DNA of 64,000 bases, from the NCBI GenBank assembly GCA_036877525.1, contig JAZGTH010000072.1:4620001-4684000 (forward strand), read 5' to 3'. A program made the position numbers and the translations under genes. Position 1 is the stretch's first letter. The number at the start of each line of letters is the position of its first letter. Source of the DNA: Chromobotia macracanthus (Eukaryota; Chordata; Actinopteri; Cypriniformes; Botiidae). Positions 19,970 through 32,616 of this stretch are shown piece after piece. A model generated the notes under the pieces. It had not been told where the DNA came from, did no database searches, and worked only from the letters and a program-made list of their open reading frames with translations.

Positions 19970-22900
19970 GTTAATATCATAAACAGGAAATAAAATGCAA
20001 ACTGTTACTTTTTGGTTATGAATTATAAATAGAAGATTTTTTATAGAGTTCAAATTTTCAGCATCTCTCTACTCTGAAATTCAGAGATAAAACAGGATGT
20101 ATAGAGAAAGGCAGAATAGTACAAATCTACAGGCAGACATAATAAAGCAAAAGACCACGTGAATATTAAAATATTACGAGTGCTGTCTCATGCTTCACAT
20201 TCAAGTGTGTTGCTTTGGGGTGAGAAATAAAGGAAGTCGTTTTTCACCTTAAAATGTTGCACACTACACGCTCTGGTTAAAGGCAACGTTTTAATGAGAA
20301 GAAAAACACCACCAGAAAACCACAAAATGATTACGGGCTCGGGGAGGCTGACGGTGCCCTATTTACTGTCCCACCTGGCAGTCCTAAACGGGACCCTGCA
20401 CTTCTGAAACCCTCTTCTCTCATCTTCAAAGCATGGTGGTGGGCGCCATGGAAAGAGGGCTCCCCCCTCATGGGCAAGACACAGAAAGGGCACCGGCAGG
20501 AGCAGCTGGAAACCGTAGTGGCCCTGGCTGAAGGGCGTCTTTGTTCCCCACCAAGCGTGCTCGCTGCCTGGGTCGTGATTAAATAGAGGCCCTGGTGAGA
20601 GGCCTTCAGCTGACGGAGCTCATCTCCGGCTGCTCTCTGAAGAGGAGGGCAGGGGGTACGAGCGGAGCCCTCGGGTGGGCAAGGGCCTCTACTCTGGGTT
20701 TGATATAATGAGGGGCCGCTTGCATGAGTCTGGTGTTGCTGGAGAGTGCATTAGCGACATGGTTCTAAATTGGCCATTCAGTGCCTGAAGCTCTGCGCCT
20801 GGCGAAGGTGTTTCTTACGTGACAGTGGGGGCATTTATAATTGAACTTGAAAGTTGCTTCTCAGAAAAAGGCATGACTAGTTTAACTCAAGACAGGGTCT
20901 GTGCTGTGAAGTCTTTTCTTAAATTGTATGTTATGTTCCTTTTAAAAATCACTTTAAATATGACTATATATGTTTCAAACCTGTATAAAATCATCCCATT
21001 ATGATGAAGTTTAGAAAATCAGTCATTTACACATTCAGAAAACTCAATGTATACTTGAGAAACATTAGAAAACCAAACACACAATCAAACCAGAAAGAAT
21101 CAACTTTGTCTGCTGATAAAATTTCAAACTTTTCCATTTAAAAAAGAAAAAAATAATAATATTGTGCTTTTCAAATTTCACAGATTATTCTAACATCAGC
21201 TGCGCACTTGCAATACACATGTAATGTTTATCTGTCGTTATTTATTCATCACATCGTTGCCCATCACAGTCGAACAGCAGCCCTGACCACTTCCCTTGAC
21301 TACAAAATGATGCAAAGCAGAAGAGAAAAGCACTGAGAAGAAACATCTGGAGATATGCCTCCACAGAGATCTTCACTGCAGCGCATTATCGATCGAGTTT
21401 TCTTCCCCAGAAGCATCAAGGCTGTGGAAAACCCCTGGAAGAAACGCGAGCCTCCCCCAACACGCAGCCCTGTTCTTGGGGCCAAAATAAACAGATCCCA
21501 CCCCATCAGAGATAGAGCCAGGGTCTGTTTGCCCACTGGTTGCTGTTTTATTGATCGGCGGTATAGACGCTTCCATTCCTCTGGGCACACAAACAAGACT
21601 CTAATGCTTCCGGGCGACTCGTGCACGAGAACTGAATCACAAGATGATACACAAACAACAGCCCTGAAAATAGACACTAACAGGCAATTATGCATAAAGT
21701 GGCCCAAAAAGTATTTGTACACTTAAGAATTATAATGTTGATATTTTATAAGCGAATCGTTTAATTTAACAGTCGGTGTCAAGGTGATTTTAGTGGATAT
21801 ATGAAGTGGATTTAACAAAATAACTACGGGCGTAATTTATACACATTAACTCATTTTTTAACAGTTTACTTTGTGTTTCATTATTCAAAACTTACCAAAC
21901 CTACAAACAAATGACACTTGCTTTGATATTTTGTTATTTAATGTGTAGGGTTGAATTTTAAATGGCATTTATTGCTGTGCCCCAAAGCCCATCTCCTTGC
22001 TTAAAGGGACCTTTTGCAATCCTGAGCCCACAGCTGAGCTGAACAAAGACTGTTGGCTGAAATGTTTGTGTTGCATGCAGGGTGTCTAACTTTTGTCGAG
22101 TACAGTGGGGGTTAGACATGGTCTTCTGATTGGTCACTTTGGTTGTCTTAGGTTGGTTTCAGTCACATGGTCAAGGAAAGGATTAAAAGGGAATTTAAGA
22201 TATGCTCTGTCTCTTTTTTCCTGGGTCTTTTCCATGGTGCTCTTTTCCTCTTGTACTTCTCTACTTTGTGCTCTTCTTTTCTCTGAGTGTTTTTCCTTGA
22301 GTTCTGCTCTGGGATTCTGCACTTACTTTATGCACTTCTTCTTTATCTGAGCTCTACGCCCAACTTCCAGCCCTCTCTTTTCTAATCTTTCTCTATCTTA
22401 TGTTCTTTGTCTGCAAGGTAATATTCTCCACACACAGTTTAAAGTTGTGTACTGTATATGCCATTTACCATTATATTCATCTTCATTGTATCCATTTTAT
22501 GTATAACTTCAGGCAGTAATGTTAATAAACCTATAAATTGTGTACCAACTTTTTGATTCATTGTTAATAATTAAAACTACCTATTGCAATACAATATAGA
22601 CATTATATCAATGCTCTCCCATATTTAGCTATCATAACTGCACTTATTTCCGTCGTTGGTATAAGTAGCAGAAGGGTGGTAACTGACAGAAAATACACAG
22701 TTTTATGCCATCTTTTCTAGTCATTTCGGCATTCCTACAGCTTAAACCACTGTAGTGAAACCACCCTTACAATGCAATTTAAAGTGATGCAATTTAAATG
22801 TGGCTTCATACTTTTTGGGACCACCGTATGTATGTACATATATGTAAATATTTCTCAGTTTGCTCTTTCTAGCATGAACACAATAACAGGGTTTGTGGCT

Positions 22901-23902
22901 GGAGATTCGACAGGGCTAAGGCCTTATGCGTGAGGGTATTTGTTTAAGTAAATATATGCGAGCGGGGTGATGTTTGATCAGCCATAGTTTTTTTATGGGT
23001 TGTCTTTCTCTTCCCTTCAGCTCCTCTTCTAATTAGAGTCTCCATACAAAGTGTGAGTCCCGCTGCTGCAACCCCGAATGCCCCATGGCTGCATCACACG
23101 CGCACACCCCCGCACAACCACGCAAACAAACGTGTTGTGTGATGCCAGTCACCTCCACCATCTCAGCAGCCAATTAAAAGTGTTTTTAAGACCTGTCAAA
23201 TCACTTCCCACCCCCCCACCTCCCTGGTGTACCAGCCTGTCCTTACACATCAATGGAAATGTATCGGCCAATGGCGGACCAGCATCAAAACAGCCTAGAC
23301 AGGCTGGAAAACACAGAGGATCCATGTTGTTAGTGCCCATCACAGATCTAACATCGGAAAACTTCACCTCACAGCCAGAAGAGATAATAATCAGCAAAAA
23401 TATGCTCATTAGAATTTGATCTTTCCACTACACATACATACACAAACCCTATACGCTCCTAATGTATATATAATCAGTCACTCGACCTCTCTCCTACATA
23501 TCTGCTCCGTGTTCTACAGCACAGAGTTTGTATATACACACATTCACAATCATAACCTTACACCTACACATGCAGCATGTAAACGCTTTATACTGCTGAG
23601 ATGTGCTGTCCTTTTTGGAGCTCCAAGGTGAAAGGATATTTCCCCATGAAGCTCCACTGCCTTCCTGTAGCCTGTGTAGCTGTTGCTGGATTGGAAGATA
23701 AACAGCAGCTGGTTCAAACGCGATCACCTTTAGCTTGATGTGAAGTCGTGGCCTCGACAGAAATGAAAACAAGCAATAATAATATACGGAAACAACAGTC
23801 AAACAAAAGGCCAAAATCAGATGCAAGCAACATTTACGGGGGCCAAGCATGCTTGTAACATTATGTACATCGCATTAATCGTGATCAAAAGAATATGCTG
23901 AT
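19970..23902. other. Intergenic, no gene supported
   Basis: A GC-richer patch at 20330-20800 and a unique patch at 21280-21720 stand out from AT-rich surroundings. The latter has overlapping open frames of 123 codons (plus) and 140 codons (minus), neither with a known domain. Pyrimidine-rich sequence lies at 22200-22400. Confidence 0.45.
20330..20800. other. GC-rich unique patch
   Basis: This block is clearly more GC-rich than the flanking tens of kilobases and lacks repeats. Stop codons interrupt all frames, so it is not a long exon. It could be a conserved non-coding element or an RNA exon. Nothing in the sequence decides. Confidence 0.3.
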
Positions 23903-24055
23903 TTCCTGTAGCTCGACTGGTAAAGCGGAGTGCTAGCAACACAGAGGTCATAGGTTTGATTCCCAGGAAACATACACAGTGGAAAAACATCTTGATATAT
24001 ATAGTTATTTCTGCCAAATGTATAAAAGACAAAATAGCAACTGTAATGTAATGAG
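23903..24055 (+). mobile_element. tRNA-derived SINE
   Basis: A box TAGCTCGACTGGTAAAGC (from 23909), B box GGTTTGATTCC (23953-23963), then CCAGGAAACATACACAGTGG and the tail motif TTTCTGCCAAATGTATAAAA. Diverged copy of the same family as 15408-15556. Confidence 0.8.
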
Positions 24056-24104
24056 CTGTAATGTTATTTGATCTTTATATTAAAATTATACTTAACCATT
24101 TTAA

Positions 24105-24119
24105 CCAGTAGGTGGCGCT
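24105..24119 (+). promoter_or_regulatory. CTCF-type motif
   Basis: CCAGTAGGTGGCGCT fits the CTCF core consensus CCASYAGRKGGCRS at every position. Similar strings also occur inside dispersed repeats, so occupancy is unproven. Confidence 0.45.
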
Positions 24120-25167
24120 GTGGCGGAAACTTTCAATTTTAATATGCCAAAGAATTGCTAAGATACATCCTTACTGTGTCTGATGTCACTGTTGTCAATT
24201 TTGTTGACACATAAAAGCCAGTTTGACTTTATCACTCCGATCTTTTAATATATTTTAATCAGCACGGTCTGAAGATCTGACCAAAATTTGGACAAGACTG
24301 AATGAAAGCTGTAAGACAAATAAATAATAATAAAAAACACATTAACTAAATGAAACGGAAACTTTATTGGATGGAAATTGAACTCAGCATGTCTCAGGTG
24401 ATTACAGAAAATAATTTTATTTCTAGGTTATTCAGATGAAAAGTTATGATCGGAAACAGAGGAGCTGCTGGTGCTACAGAGTTTGAGAAGCTAACACAGA
24501 TATTTGTCAGATTAATGTTCGAAACCTCTCCCATCAGAATGCCAATTCAATTTCTCTGTCACAGCATGCCAGATTCACTATACGGCTCTATGGGGCGGCA
24601 ATGGACTTCAAACCAGAAACAGATACAACAGGAACTTTGCGCTATCGGTGTCTGTTTCCTGAAACATTACAAATAGTCTGAGAGCAAACGTTGCTGCCAA
24701 GATGTTGCTCTTGAGACTTAAGACTTTCAGTCATGTTTAATTTCATCTCAGCGGGAGATACAGGCAAAAGACATTTGCTCCCCCACTGATGTCTTTGATA
24801 AACAATTAAGATATTTTTTATAATTAAGATTATTTTAATGTTTTATGTTTCCATTTAATTGTTAGTGTATGACTCTTTTCTTAAGGAAAACTGATAAATT
24901 GCATGAATCGGACAATAACTGTGAGTCTGTGCAGAGTTTTAAACTGTTTAATACAGTGGAAATCTGGTTTCTGGCATCTTCAGTTCAGAACGCTCTCTGC
25001 CTGCTGTGGAGAGTCACGCCTGGTTGGCTGTATTATGCAATTTCATTATCATATGGGCTATGCATCTCACATCCCATTTATTAGAGGAGATAAACAGCTC
25101 CCTACAGGTTCACAGATGGAAAGCGCAGATCCAGTAAGTAGATTTATGCTGTTTTTCTCCATATAGG

Positions 25168-25280
25168 TTAAAGGAACAGCTCACCAAAAAACAAAAATGG
25201 TGTCATTCCTTTAAGGCTTTATTGGAAGGACTGGAATGTCAGCAGGGGGAGTAAATAACAGATTTGAGCCATCCCTTTAA
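25168..25280. mobile_element. Short inverted-repeat element
   Basis: The left end TTAAAGGAACAGCTCACC pairs imperfectly with the right end, whose complement reads TTAAAGGGATGGCTCAAA. The length of about 113 bp and TTAAAGG..CA ends resemble a common fish MITE type. Confidence 0.55.
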
Positions 25281-26974
25281 AACCAGCCTGAGGGATGTTG
25301 TTTCTGAACGTGGGTATGTGCATCTCACCTGACCAGAAGCCAGCCAACCGTACAGGTCTTCTACAAGATTCGTGTCGCTGTTGAAAGCGTGTAGCTGACG
25401 CTATCCCAAATGCTCAATGTCCACAAGCTTGAACTGCTAAAGACCATAATAACAGCTCTCATTGTTTTCCTTCCGGAAAGCCAAGCCATTCTGGATGGGC
25501 AAATTTGTTACCTAGAGAAAGTTTGGAAAATGAAAGATGGTAGAAGTTGGTAAAAGCTTTTATCAGGATCAAGAAGATATACCTCAGAGCATACTAAGGT
25601 AATTTGGTGTGTTATGAGAAGATTATAACTTAGATTCCCCACAGGTCCACTTCACAAGATGGTTTTACACTGTGTTGTTAACGAAATAAGATTTATTTTT
25701 AATTTCGCCAACATTATCATGAATGGCCTGCCATCAAACGCCAGAAAATTAGCCTTATCTTTAACATCTCAGAGCAAAATGCTATTATGATTTTTTTCTT
25801 TTTTCAAACCGTCTCTTTATTGGATTCTTGGCTTTGGTATTGAGCAGAACTTTCACAAAACAGACAGATCCAAGTTACGAATCAAGCAGAACACGCTGTA
25901 ACAAACTATACTAGTACTATCACTACTAATATAATAATGCTAATACTAATATTAATAATAAAAATAAAGAGGGAAGAAAAATGTAAAAAAAAAAACGAAG
26001 AGCTAATATGATTTCTGACAACATATAAACATCCTCTTTGTTGTCGAGTCCAGATTTCATCTCCCTGCTTAATTAAAACATTCAGCTAACTTTCCACTAA
26101 TGACTCATTAAACAGAGGCATCACTATATCGCTTATTAAAAAAAGATAAAGAAAAAGCCTCTCTGTTTAAAGCTTTGAAACAGTGAGGGACTCGTGACCA
26201 GAAGATGAATGAGGGAGAAACACATGAAAACATGAGGGTTTTGGTGCGATCAAACCCCTCTGCTTCCACTTGAACTTCACGTGTGTGGGAACCTTCTGAG
26301 GCGAGTCGTTCCGGTAGAGTCGTATGACGTGTCACATAAGTGACTCCCACCGCTGCTCTCCGCCTGCACATATATTAAAATCATCTTAAATTATTCACTG
26401 CCATGGTAAGTTATGGGAGAGCGTTGAAAAGAGAGCTTTGGCTGAACAGAGTCACCTCAGATCTCCTGTGTGAAAGTTTAACCTGAGTCCTGTGTGAAGA
26501 TAAATACTGTAAATACAGTAAACTCAGCCTGTGTTGTGCATATCCAGGTGTTGCATGCATGCATCTTTCTGAGAAATTTTGGAGTTCACCTCACACCAGC
26601 GGATGATTGACAGGTAAGAGGGGTCGAACGATATCTTTCCAAGGTTTAATCAATATGAGCCACCCGCAGCTGAGCTATACCCTGGCTCTGTAAGGGGGAG
26701 ACAGATTTCATCACAGCCAGACTGATGATGCTGTCCAGGCATGTTTAGAGCTACAATTTCACCCATGTTCTTCCATACTGCCAATGTGTGGATATGGATG
26801 CAGAAAAAAGCTCTCCTGAATCTCAGATAAAATATATAATAACAGAAAACGGTTTAATTATATAGAACTAGGTTTGTAAATTAATGTAAACAAGCACTTT
26901 TACAACAGAATTACAACAAAAAGCACTTTTACATTTTGTGAAGAAAATATTAGTGGTACTTGCCTTTGCAAAAC

Positions 26975-27335
26975 AAAGATATTGGTGGTTGCCATGCCGT
27001 TGCTATGAGGTTTCTATGACATTCAGGCTCCAGGATATCTCCAGACTCAGATCCCTCCTTCCAAGTCATGATTTTTTTAACACCCATTTAATCATCTACC
27101 AGACAAATGTGTACTCCAGCCCTTTACAGCACAGCACGCCTCTTTAAAAGCTGCAGTTTGAGGAATAATTTACATTCAGAGAAGAAAAACAGTGAGGGAT
27201 GCAAAGCAGATTGCATGCACCAAAGTTCAAATCCTTCACACTACAGTATGAGACACAATCATAGTGCAAAAGACCCAGCAAGTACCACTGAAGATGCAAA
27301 ACTGATCACTTTAATATGCTTATATACACACACAT
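26975..27335. repeat. Dispersed repeat, copy a
   Basis: Shares GTTGCTATG.AG..TTTCTA and a later AGTACCACT...ATCACTTTA...GCTTATATA block with the sequence at 28430-28595. Boundaries are approximate. Confidence 0.4.
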
Positions 27336-28319
27336 TAAGATCACCAAAGATCAAAAATATTTTGCCGCTTCCCTGCCAAGACCTTCTAAATAAGATGGAA
27401 TACAATTTGTCAATTAATGTAAACACACTACTTTCATTTTAGACCAAGTCTGGCCTAAGATAAACAGAAGAGTGTGCACACTCACGCATGTATCTACACA
27501 CGCTTCCTTTTAAGATCTCACTAAGCCCATAATCTGATCTGACGTGTAGTTATGTTTGAAGTCAACTTTCTCTTTGGTTACTATAGCGTGAGGCCAAAGA
27601 TCCTGGGGATTTAAATAGTTTGCATGAAAAGCCCTCCAAATGAACCCATAAATAAGAAATGGACTTCTTTTTAGCTCTCCATCTCTTTCATGTGTAACAA
27701 GCTGCAAGGTGGAGATTAGATGCTCTTTGAATTCGGTGTCAATTTGAAGTCAAAGAAAGAAGCTCTTGCCTTCACTGTTAAAAGTGATGTGGAGGCATGT
27801 ACACTCTGTAAATCCAGATTAACAGATGGGGCTTAATCTGGATTAGATTAAAAGATTTGACAGCATTCAAAGTGCAATGCAATTTAAACAAAACAATACA
27901 AGTTACTTTGTGAGAATGATTTTCCTTTTTTCATTGTGCTGGGGGGATGAATTCTTAAAGTATGCAATAATAAACAGAGTGTGACTTTATAAGGAAGAAT
28001 ATTTCCAGGTTTGACCGAATTAACCGAATTCAAAGCTACCTGCTACTCTCCAGCATCATGTAATTAACTGTATGTCTCCAATTTCCTTCACACATTTAAT
28101 TGGCTTTGTAGGATACTATGATCAGTCAAGTGTATCTGGAAACCAAATTCATTAAATTTGATATATTCAAAAAAGGTACAAGTCACACCAATTCTAACTC
28201 TGAGGAATTTTAAAAAAAATATTAATATCTTACAGGGGTTGTTTACAAGAGAAAAATATTTTTTTTCTCTGTATCATCACCAAAATAATAAGCTTTTTGA
28301 TTTGTCACATTACCTCATC

Positions 28320-28620
28320 TTAAAGGTGAAGTGCGTAATTTCTCGTCATTTCTGCATCACCAAATGCAACTGAGAAAAGACAGTTTCTGCCTTCCCTAAA
28401 CTACAGCTAAAGTTTTCGAAGTGTTTTAGCACGTTGCTATGGAGTTTCTAAGGTGCATCAGGTAGCGTCCAGGGTGTTGCCAGTGTGTTCTGAGTGATTG
28501 CTACAGTATTGCTTACTGGCTCAGGTCAAAAGTCCCCCCAAGCACCACTTACTATGCTAATTCTATCACTTTACCACAGAAACACGCTTATATAACAAAA
28601 AGTCACATTTCGCATTTAAT
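28320..28620. repeat. Dispersed repeat, copy b, possible MITE
   Basis: Starts TTAAAGGTGAAGTGCGTAAT and ends near CACATTTCGCATTTAAT, which could be decayed inverted termini. It contains CGTTGCTATGGAGTTTCTAA and the blocks shared with copy a. Confidence 0.4.
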
Positions 28621-29519
28621 GACAGCCACAAGAGTGCATTAAGGCAACAAAAACAGTCAAATGTGTTTTGCGTCAGGCCACGACCTTGTGGTTTCCCTGC
28701 TGCGCCTGTTAAGAGCTCTGCCAAAACAACACTCCAAACCTCTGTCTTAATAACCCAGAGGCAACTTTTGTTGGATACTTCTAATGGATGTCTGTGTCTG
28801 GATGCTTGAGTTTAGTGTGCAATTTTGTTCTGTTGTCTACATCCTCCTGTCTTAATTAAGGGGAATAGGAGTTTGTCTAATGGGAGAAATAGCTTCCTCT
28901 CTGCTTCTGTAGCTGCAAATATATGCCTGTACTCCAGCCAGGGTCTCATAACATCCACTCACACACATTCTGTATATGCAGAGAAAACATGCACAATGAA
29001 AAGTTTGAGGGAAATAATAATGTCTGAGGGGTAGATTTTGGTGCTGTACAATGCCAAACTAAAACTAATGCTAATGGATCCCTCTTTCTAGGTTTTACAC
29101 ACTTATTTGATTAGTCTAGATACATATAAGACATCTGACAGAACCAGGAGAATCAGCTTTCAGTAAAACCGTCTTGATGTCGGCATGAGTAATACAGCTA
29201 GTTAGCAAGTCTAGCCTAATTTATCTCAGTGATACCCTGAAATCAAAGCCGTTCTCCAAAACATCTCTCTTTTATCACATTAGACTTTGTGTTCCAACAG
29301 CAATAGCACACATGCTCCGGATAACCAGCAGGGACAGAATGAAATGTGCCTAAAACAAATGGACAACCGCCAGACCAGAAAACTCAACAACAGATATTTG
29401 AAACAAACAGATGTGGGGGGAGAGGCGCACACTTTGTTCCATGATTCCTCACCCCTCCCCTCTGCTACTGGAAACGACTGAGGAGGTTTTTAAAAAGACG
29501 AATGAATAAGTAAATACAG

Positions 29520-29930
29520 GCCAACACTTTCCGCCCACAATCGAAACTCTTTCACTGCTGTGCGGAGAAAATGGCACCCCTTTCAAATTCAATTAAAGCC
29601 TCTTCAGGCACACTGCCTTCCTGTGAGCTCCTCAGACAGTGGCTGGCGTCCTCCGCGCTGTCAGGCTAGTGCCGCTCTGATCTCCCGCTGAAATTTCTAT
29701 TAATCAGGAAAGCCGTCTTCCTGCCTTTGCTTCCACATACACCAGCGACAGCCTGATTTGTGCTTGTTTTTATTTAACCTCCTTTTACTTGAAACTTTCG
29801 CTCTTTTTCTCATTTCTCCCACGCTTACTTTGAGCGCTCGGATGTGCGCAGACAGACGTTTAAATTGGTGGATTATTTGCTTTCCTGGCATGCTGGAATT
29901 GGGAAATGAGTCATTCATGAGTCAAAATAG
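29520..29930. promoter_or_regulatory. Candidate regulatory element with paired AP-1 sites
   Basis: Unique, GC-balanced sequence without repeats. It ends with two perfect TGAGTCA sites at 29907-29913 and 29918-29924, spaced 11 bp apart (about one helical turn). AP-1 factors bind TGAGTCA. The regulatory role is inferred. Confidence 0.35.
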
Positions 29931-30307
29931 TGTTGTTTTTGTACAGTATTTTATAATAAGACAAATAAACACTTTATATTTTGTGTATTATGATTATATT
30001 AACTTAATATAAAAAAAAAGCTCTGGAATCATATTCGTATGTTGACATTATCGACAGCAAACGCCATTGGTTCTCACGTGTCTAGTAACAAATGACATAA
30101 GAGAAAGTATATAACACCAGAGTTATGTTTTGGGGTGCACTGTCACTTTAAGACATGACATTAGTTCAGATGAGAGTCATTTTGAGTGAAAACAATTAAA
30201 TACTTTGAATTAATGGTGAGTTTCACTCTGTATTCCAAAAGTAATTAGAGGGCTTTCATTTTTACTGTGATAATGCAGCATCATCTGAAGACCTATAATA
30301 TCTTTGA

Positions 30308-30385
30308 GATATTAACTTTGAGAAAACCTTTAGAGATTGTTTTAACTTTTAGCCAACGTTCTGAGAACATTCCCTGTTAGCTGGG
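30308..30385 (-). mobile_element. MITE, family A copy 7, terminal fragment
   Basis: Has AGCCAACGTTCTGAGAACAT followed by TCCCTGTTAGCTGGG, the proximal terminus in minus orientation. The rest is lost. Confidence 0.75.
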
Positions 30386-32383
30386 AAGCACAGTATGTAA
30401 AAGTTAAGAGGAGCTTCGATGTACATATGCAAACTAAATTACAGCAACCAGCAACGAGGGTTACAATAACAAACAGCAAAGGCAGACAGGCGTAACGATT
30501 TTTGATCAGTTCTCCGGCTCCCTCGGCGAGGAGCCAAAGTCAATGGAAGAGAACTACTAATCAGAAGAGGAACACTGCTAACATCAATGTCCAATAACAG
30601 AATGATCCAGAGAAGAAGAGGTCAGAGAGGAGTAGATGTGTACCACAACCATCAGATGAACGGATGGATGTTAATCTTCCAAGCCTGAAGCGGCTCTCGA
30701 AGTTCAAACATCGACCTCTGAAACAAGCTGGAATATTTACAGAGCAGCGTTAACGCGCCGGCTGGCGCAGGAGATGATGTAGCCGTGGCATGCTAATTAA
30801 CGGTGTTAGCAGGGAGAAATAGAGAGAGATCGATGTGTTTGTGTGCATAGATTTAAGTAAAACTGAGCATTGATTGGAGGAGATGTGCAGACCGGCCATA
30901 TATCTATACAGCCTGATCTGTGGAAGAAGGCGGGTTTACCCTGGTTGTGCAGGTATAGGAATTAGGGTAAGCTGATACTTTCAGCTGCTAGTGTGAGTTG
31001 GTAATTCAATCATTAAAAAAAATACAGAAGAATTGACCAGTTTTCTGCTCTACATTTCCAATTCTACAGATGTCCTTAAAACTCACTACAGCAGAGATAA
31101 ATTAGTCTGTGATGTGCAAGAGAGATTATTTGTGACAAACATGCAGTTATAATTGTGGCAAATCTGTAACAATATTGTATTAATTTTAATTAAAATGCAC
31201 TCATGTTTGCCAATGCTTTGCTATGAACGCTGTAAAAACAGCACCTAAAAAAAACAACACTTTATAATTAGTATTTTTGTTTTTTCAATAAAACAATATC
31301 TGAACATTCTAAAAAAAAGCTTAAATTAAACGTGCTTTTCTGACCCCACAGCAAATTGACTTTTTTCTTGTTTTCAGCATAAATTACAAATACAGATTGT
31401 GATGTTTAGTCTTAAAACAAGGACAAAGAATGTCAAAGCAAAAAAACATTACTTACCCTATATACTATAATTGATCTTGCTTTAAGGATGCTTGAATATT
31501 TTTACTGGAAAACAAGACAAACATATTGATTAACAAACGTTTTCTGCAGTCTTATTGCAAACTGGCAGCAAGGTTTGCTAAAACACAATATTTTTTGGAG
31601 GGAGAATGTTCGCCATACATCAGCAATCAAAAAAATTCAACCTGAAACTTAGAACATCATGTTCTAGCCAGTCACAGAGGGATGAAAACAAAGACGGTTG
31701 CCCTGACGACTGTATTACATTAAATATCAGCTCAAACACAAACTCTAACTACTTCAGAAAGATGCAAAGTTTTGATGTCATGGAGACGATTTCTCCTTTA
31801 AATGTGGGCATCTTATCTCATGGTCTCCAGTTGTTCTTTTTTACAGTTCTTGCCGTCTTCACTTTGAGGTAAGAGGAATTTTTTGCGAGGATGAGGAGCT
31901 TTAGGCTTGACATGTCAGATTGATTCTTTTGCTCGAACAATTTGTTCTCGCTCAACGCAGGCTAAACGACTCTCTCACCATCGATCCGATGGTGCCGGTG
32001 TTTGCTGTCTGGCCTTGACTGTTTCCGGACTCAGGAAAAGTTTCTTTATTTCTGTCTGAATGTGTTCTGTTCGGTGGCCAAGAACTCTGTCTCTGTGTGC
32101 AATTACACCCGAGTGCCTTTACTCGCTCTTTGCTGATCTAGAGACGCAGAAAGATGGTGACCTTTGGACATATTACTGTTTTTCAGCACTTTGTCACACA
32201 GATATAGATGCGTAGACAAAGTGAAATGCTTTTATATGTTTGATATAGGAGGAGAGAGCTTGTAATGAAAGACATCTTTACTCATCCAGACAGCAGTAGC
32301 ATATTCACCCCATCCCTCCCTTGTCAGTTAATGTAATGGATGCTATTGCTTTTACCGAATAAAACACACATTTTTACAAAAAC
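30386..32383. other. Intergenic, no gene seen
   Basis: The 88-codon open frame at 31606-31872 ends next to a GTAAGA, but has no domain and no matching acceptor or partner exon. Otherwise AT-rich unique sequence. Confidence 0.5.
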
Positions 32384-32616
32384 GTTTGGTAACACATTAC
32401 AATAAGGTTCCATTTGTTAACATTAGTTAATACACCGGCTAACACCAATTAACAATAAACAACATATTTTGGCAGGCTAGTTTACAAAATATTTTTTTAT
32501 ATTTTTAATTAACATTAACTAAGACTGATAAATGCCGTAGAATGATTATTAGTTTGTTAACTGGTGTAGTTAACTAATGTTAACAAACAGAAACTGATTG
32601 TAAAGCGTTACCAAAC
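32384..32616. mobile_element. MITE with very long terminal inverted repeats
   Basis: The left end runs GTTTGGTAACAC.TTACAAT, then GTTAACATTAGTTAA and ACACCGGCTAAC. The complement of the right end runs GTTTGGTAACGC.TTACAAT with the same GTTAACATTAGTTAA and ACACCAGTTAAC. Roughly 60 bp at each end of a 233-bp unit pair imperfectly, so most of the element can fold back on itself. It has no coding capacity. Confidence 0.85.

Larger units (their letters stand above)
24120..29500. other. Intergenic, no gene supported
   Basis: No exon recognised. Contains a short inverted-repeat element at 25168-25280, a TAATA-rich low-complexity stretch at 25908-25990, and two similar diverged repeats at 26975-27335 and 28320-28620. 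The unique patch 24430-24680 has an open frame of 76 codons with no known domain. Confidence 0.5.

Noticed and set aside
21300..21726. Overlapping open frames of 140 (minus) and 123 (plus) codons
   Set aside because: Both strands being open at once suggests a stop-poor, GC-balanced stretch. Neither translation resembles a known family.
31606..31872. 88-codon frame ending beside GTAAGA, resembling an exon with a donor
   Set aside because: No credible acceptor or in-phase continuation was found, and the product is not recognisable.
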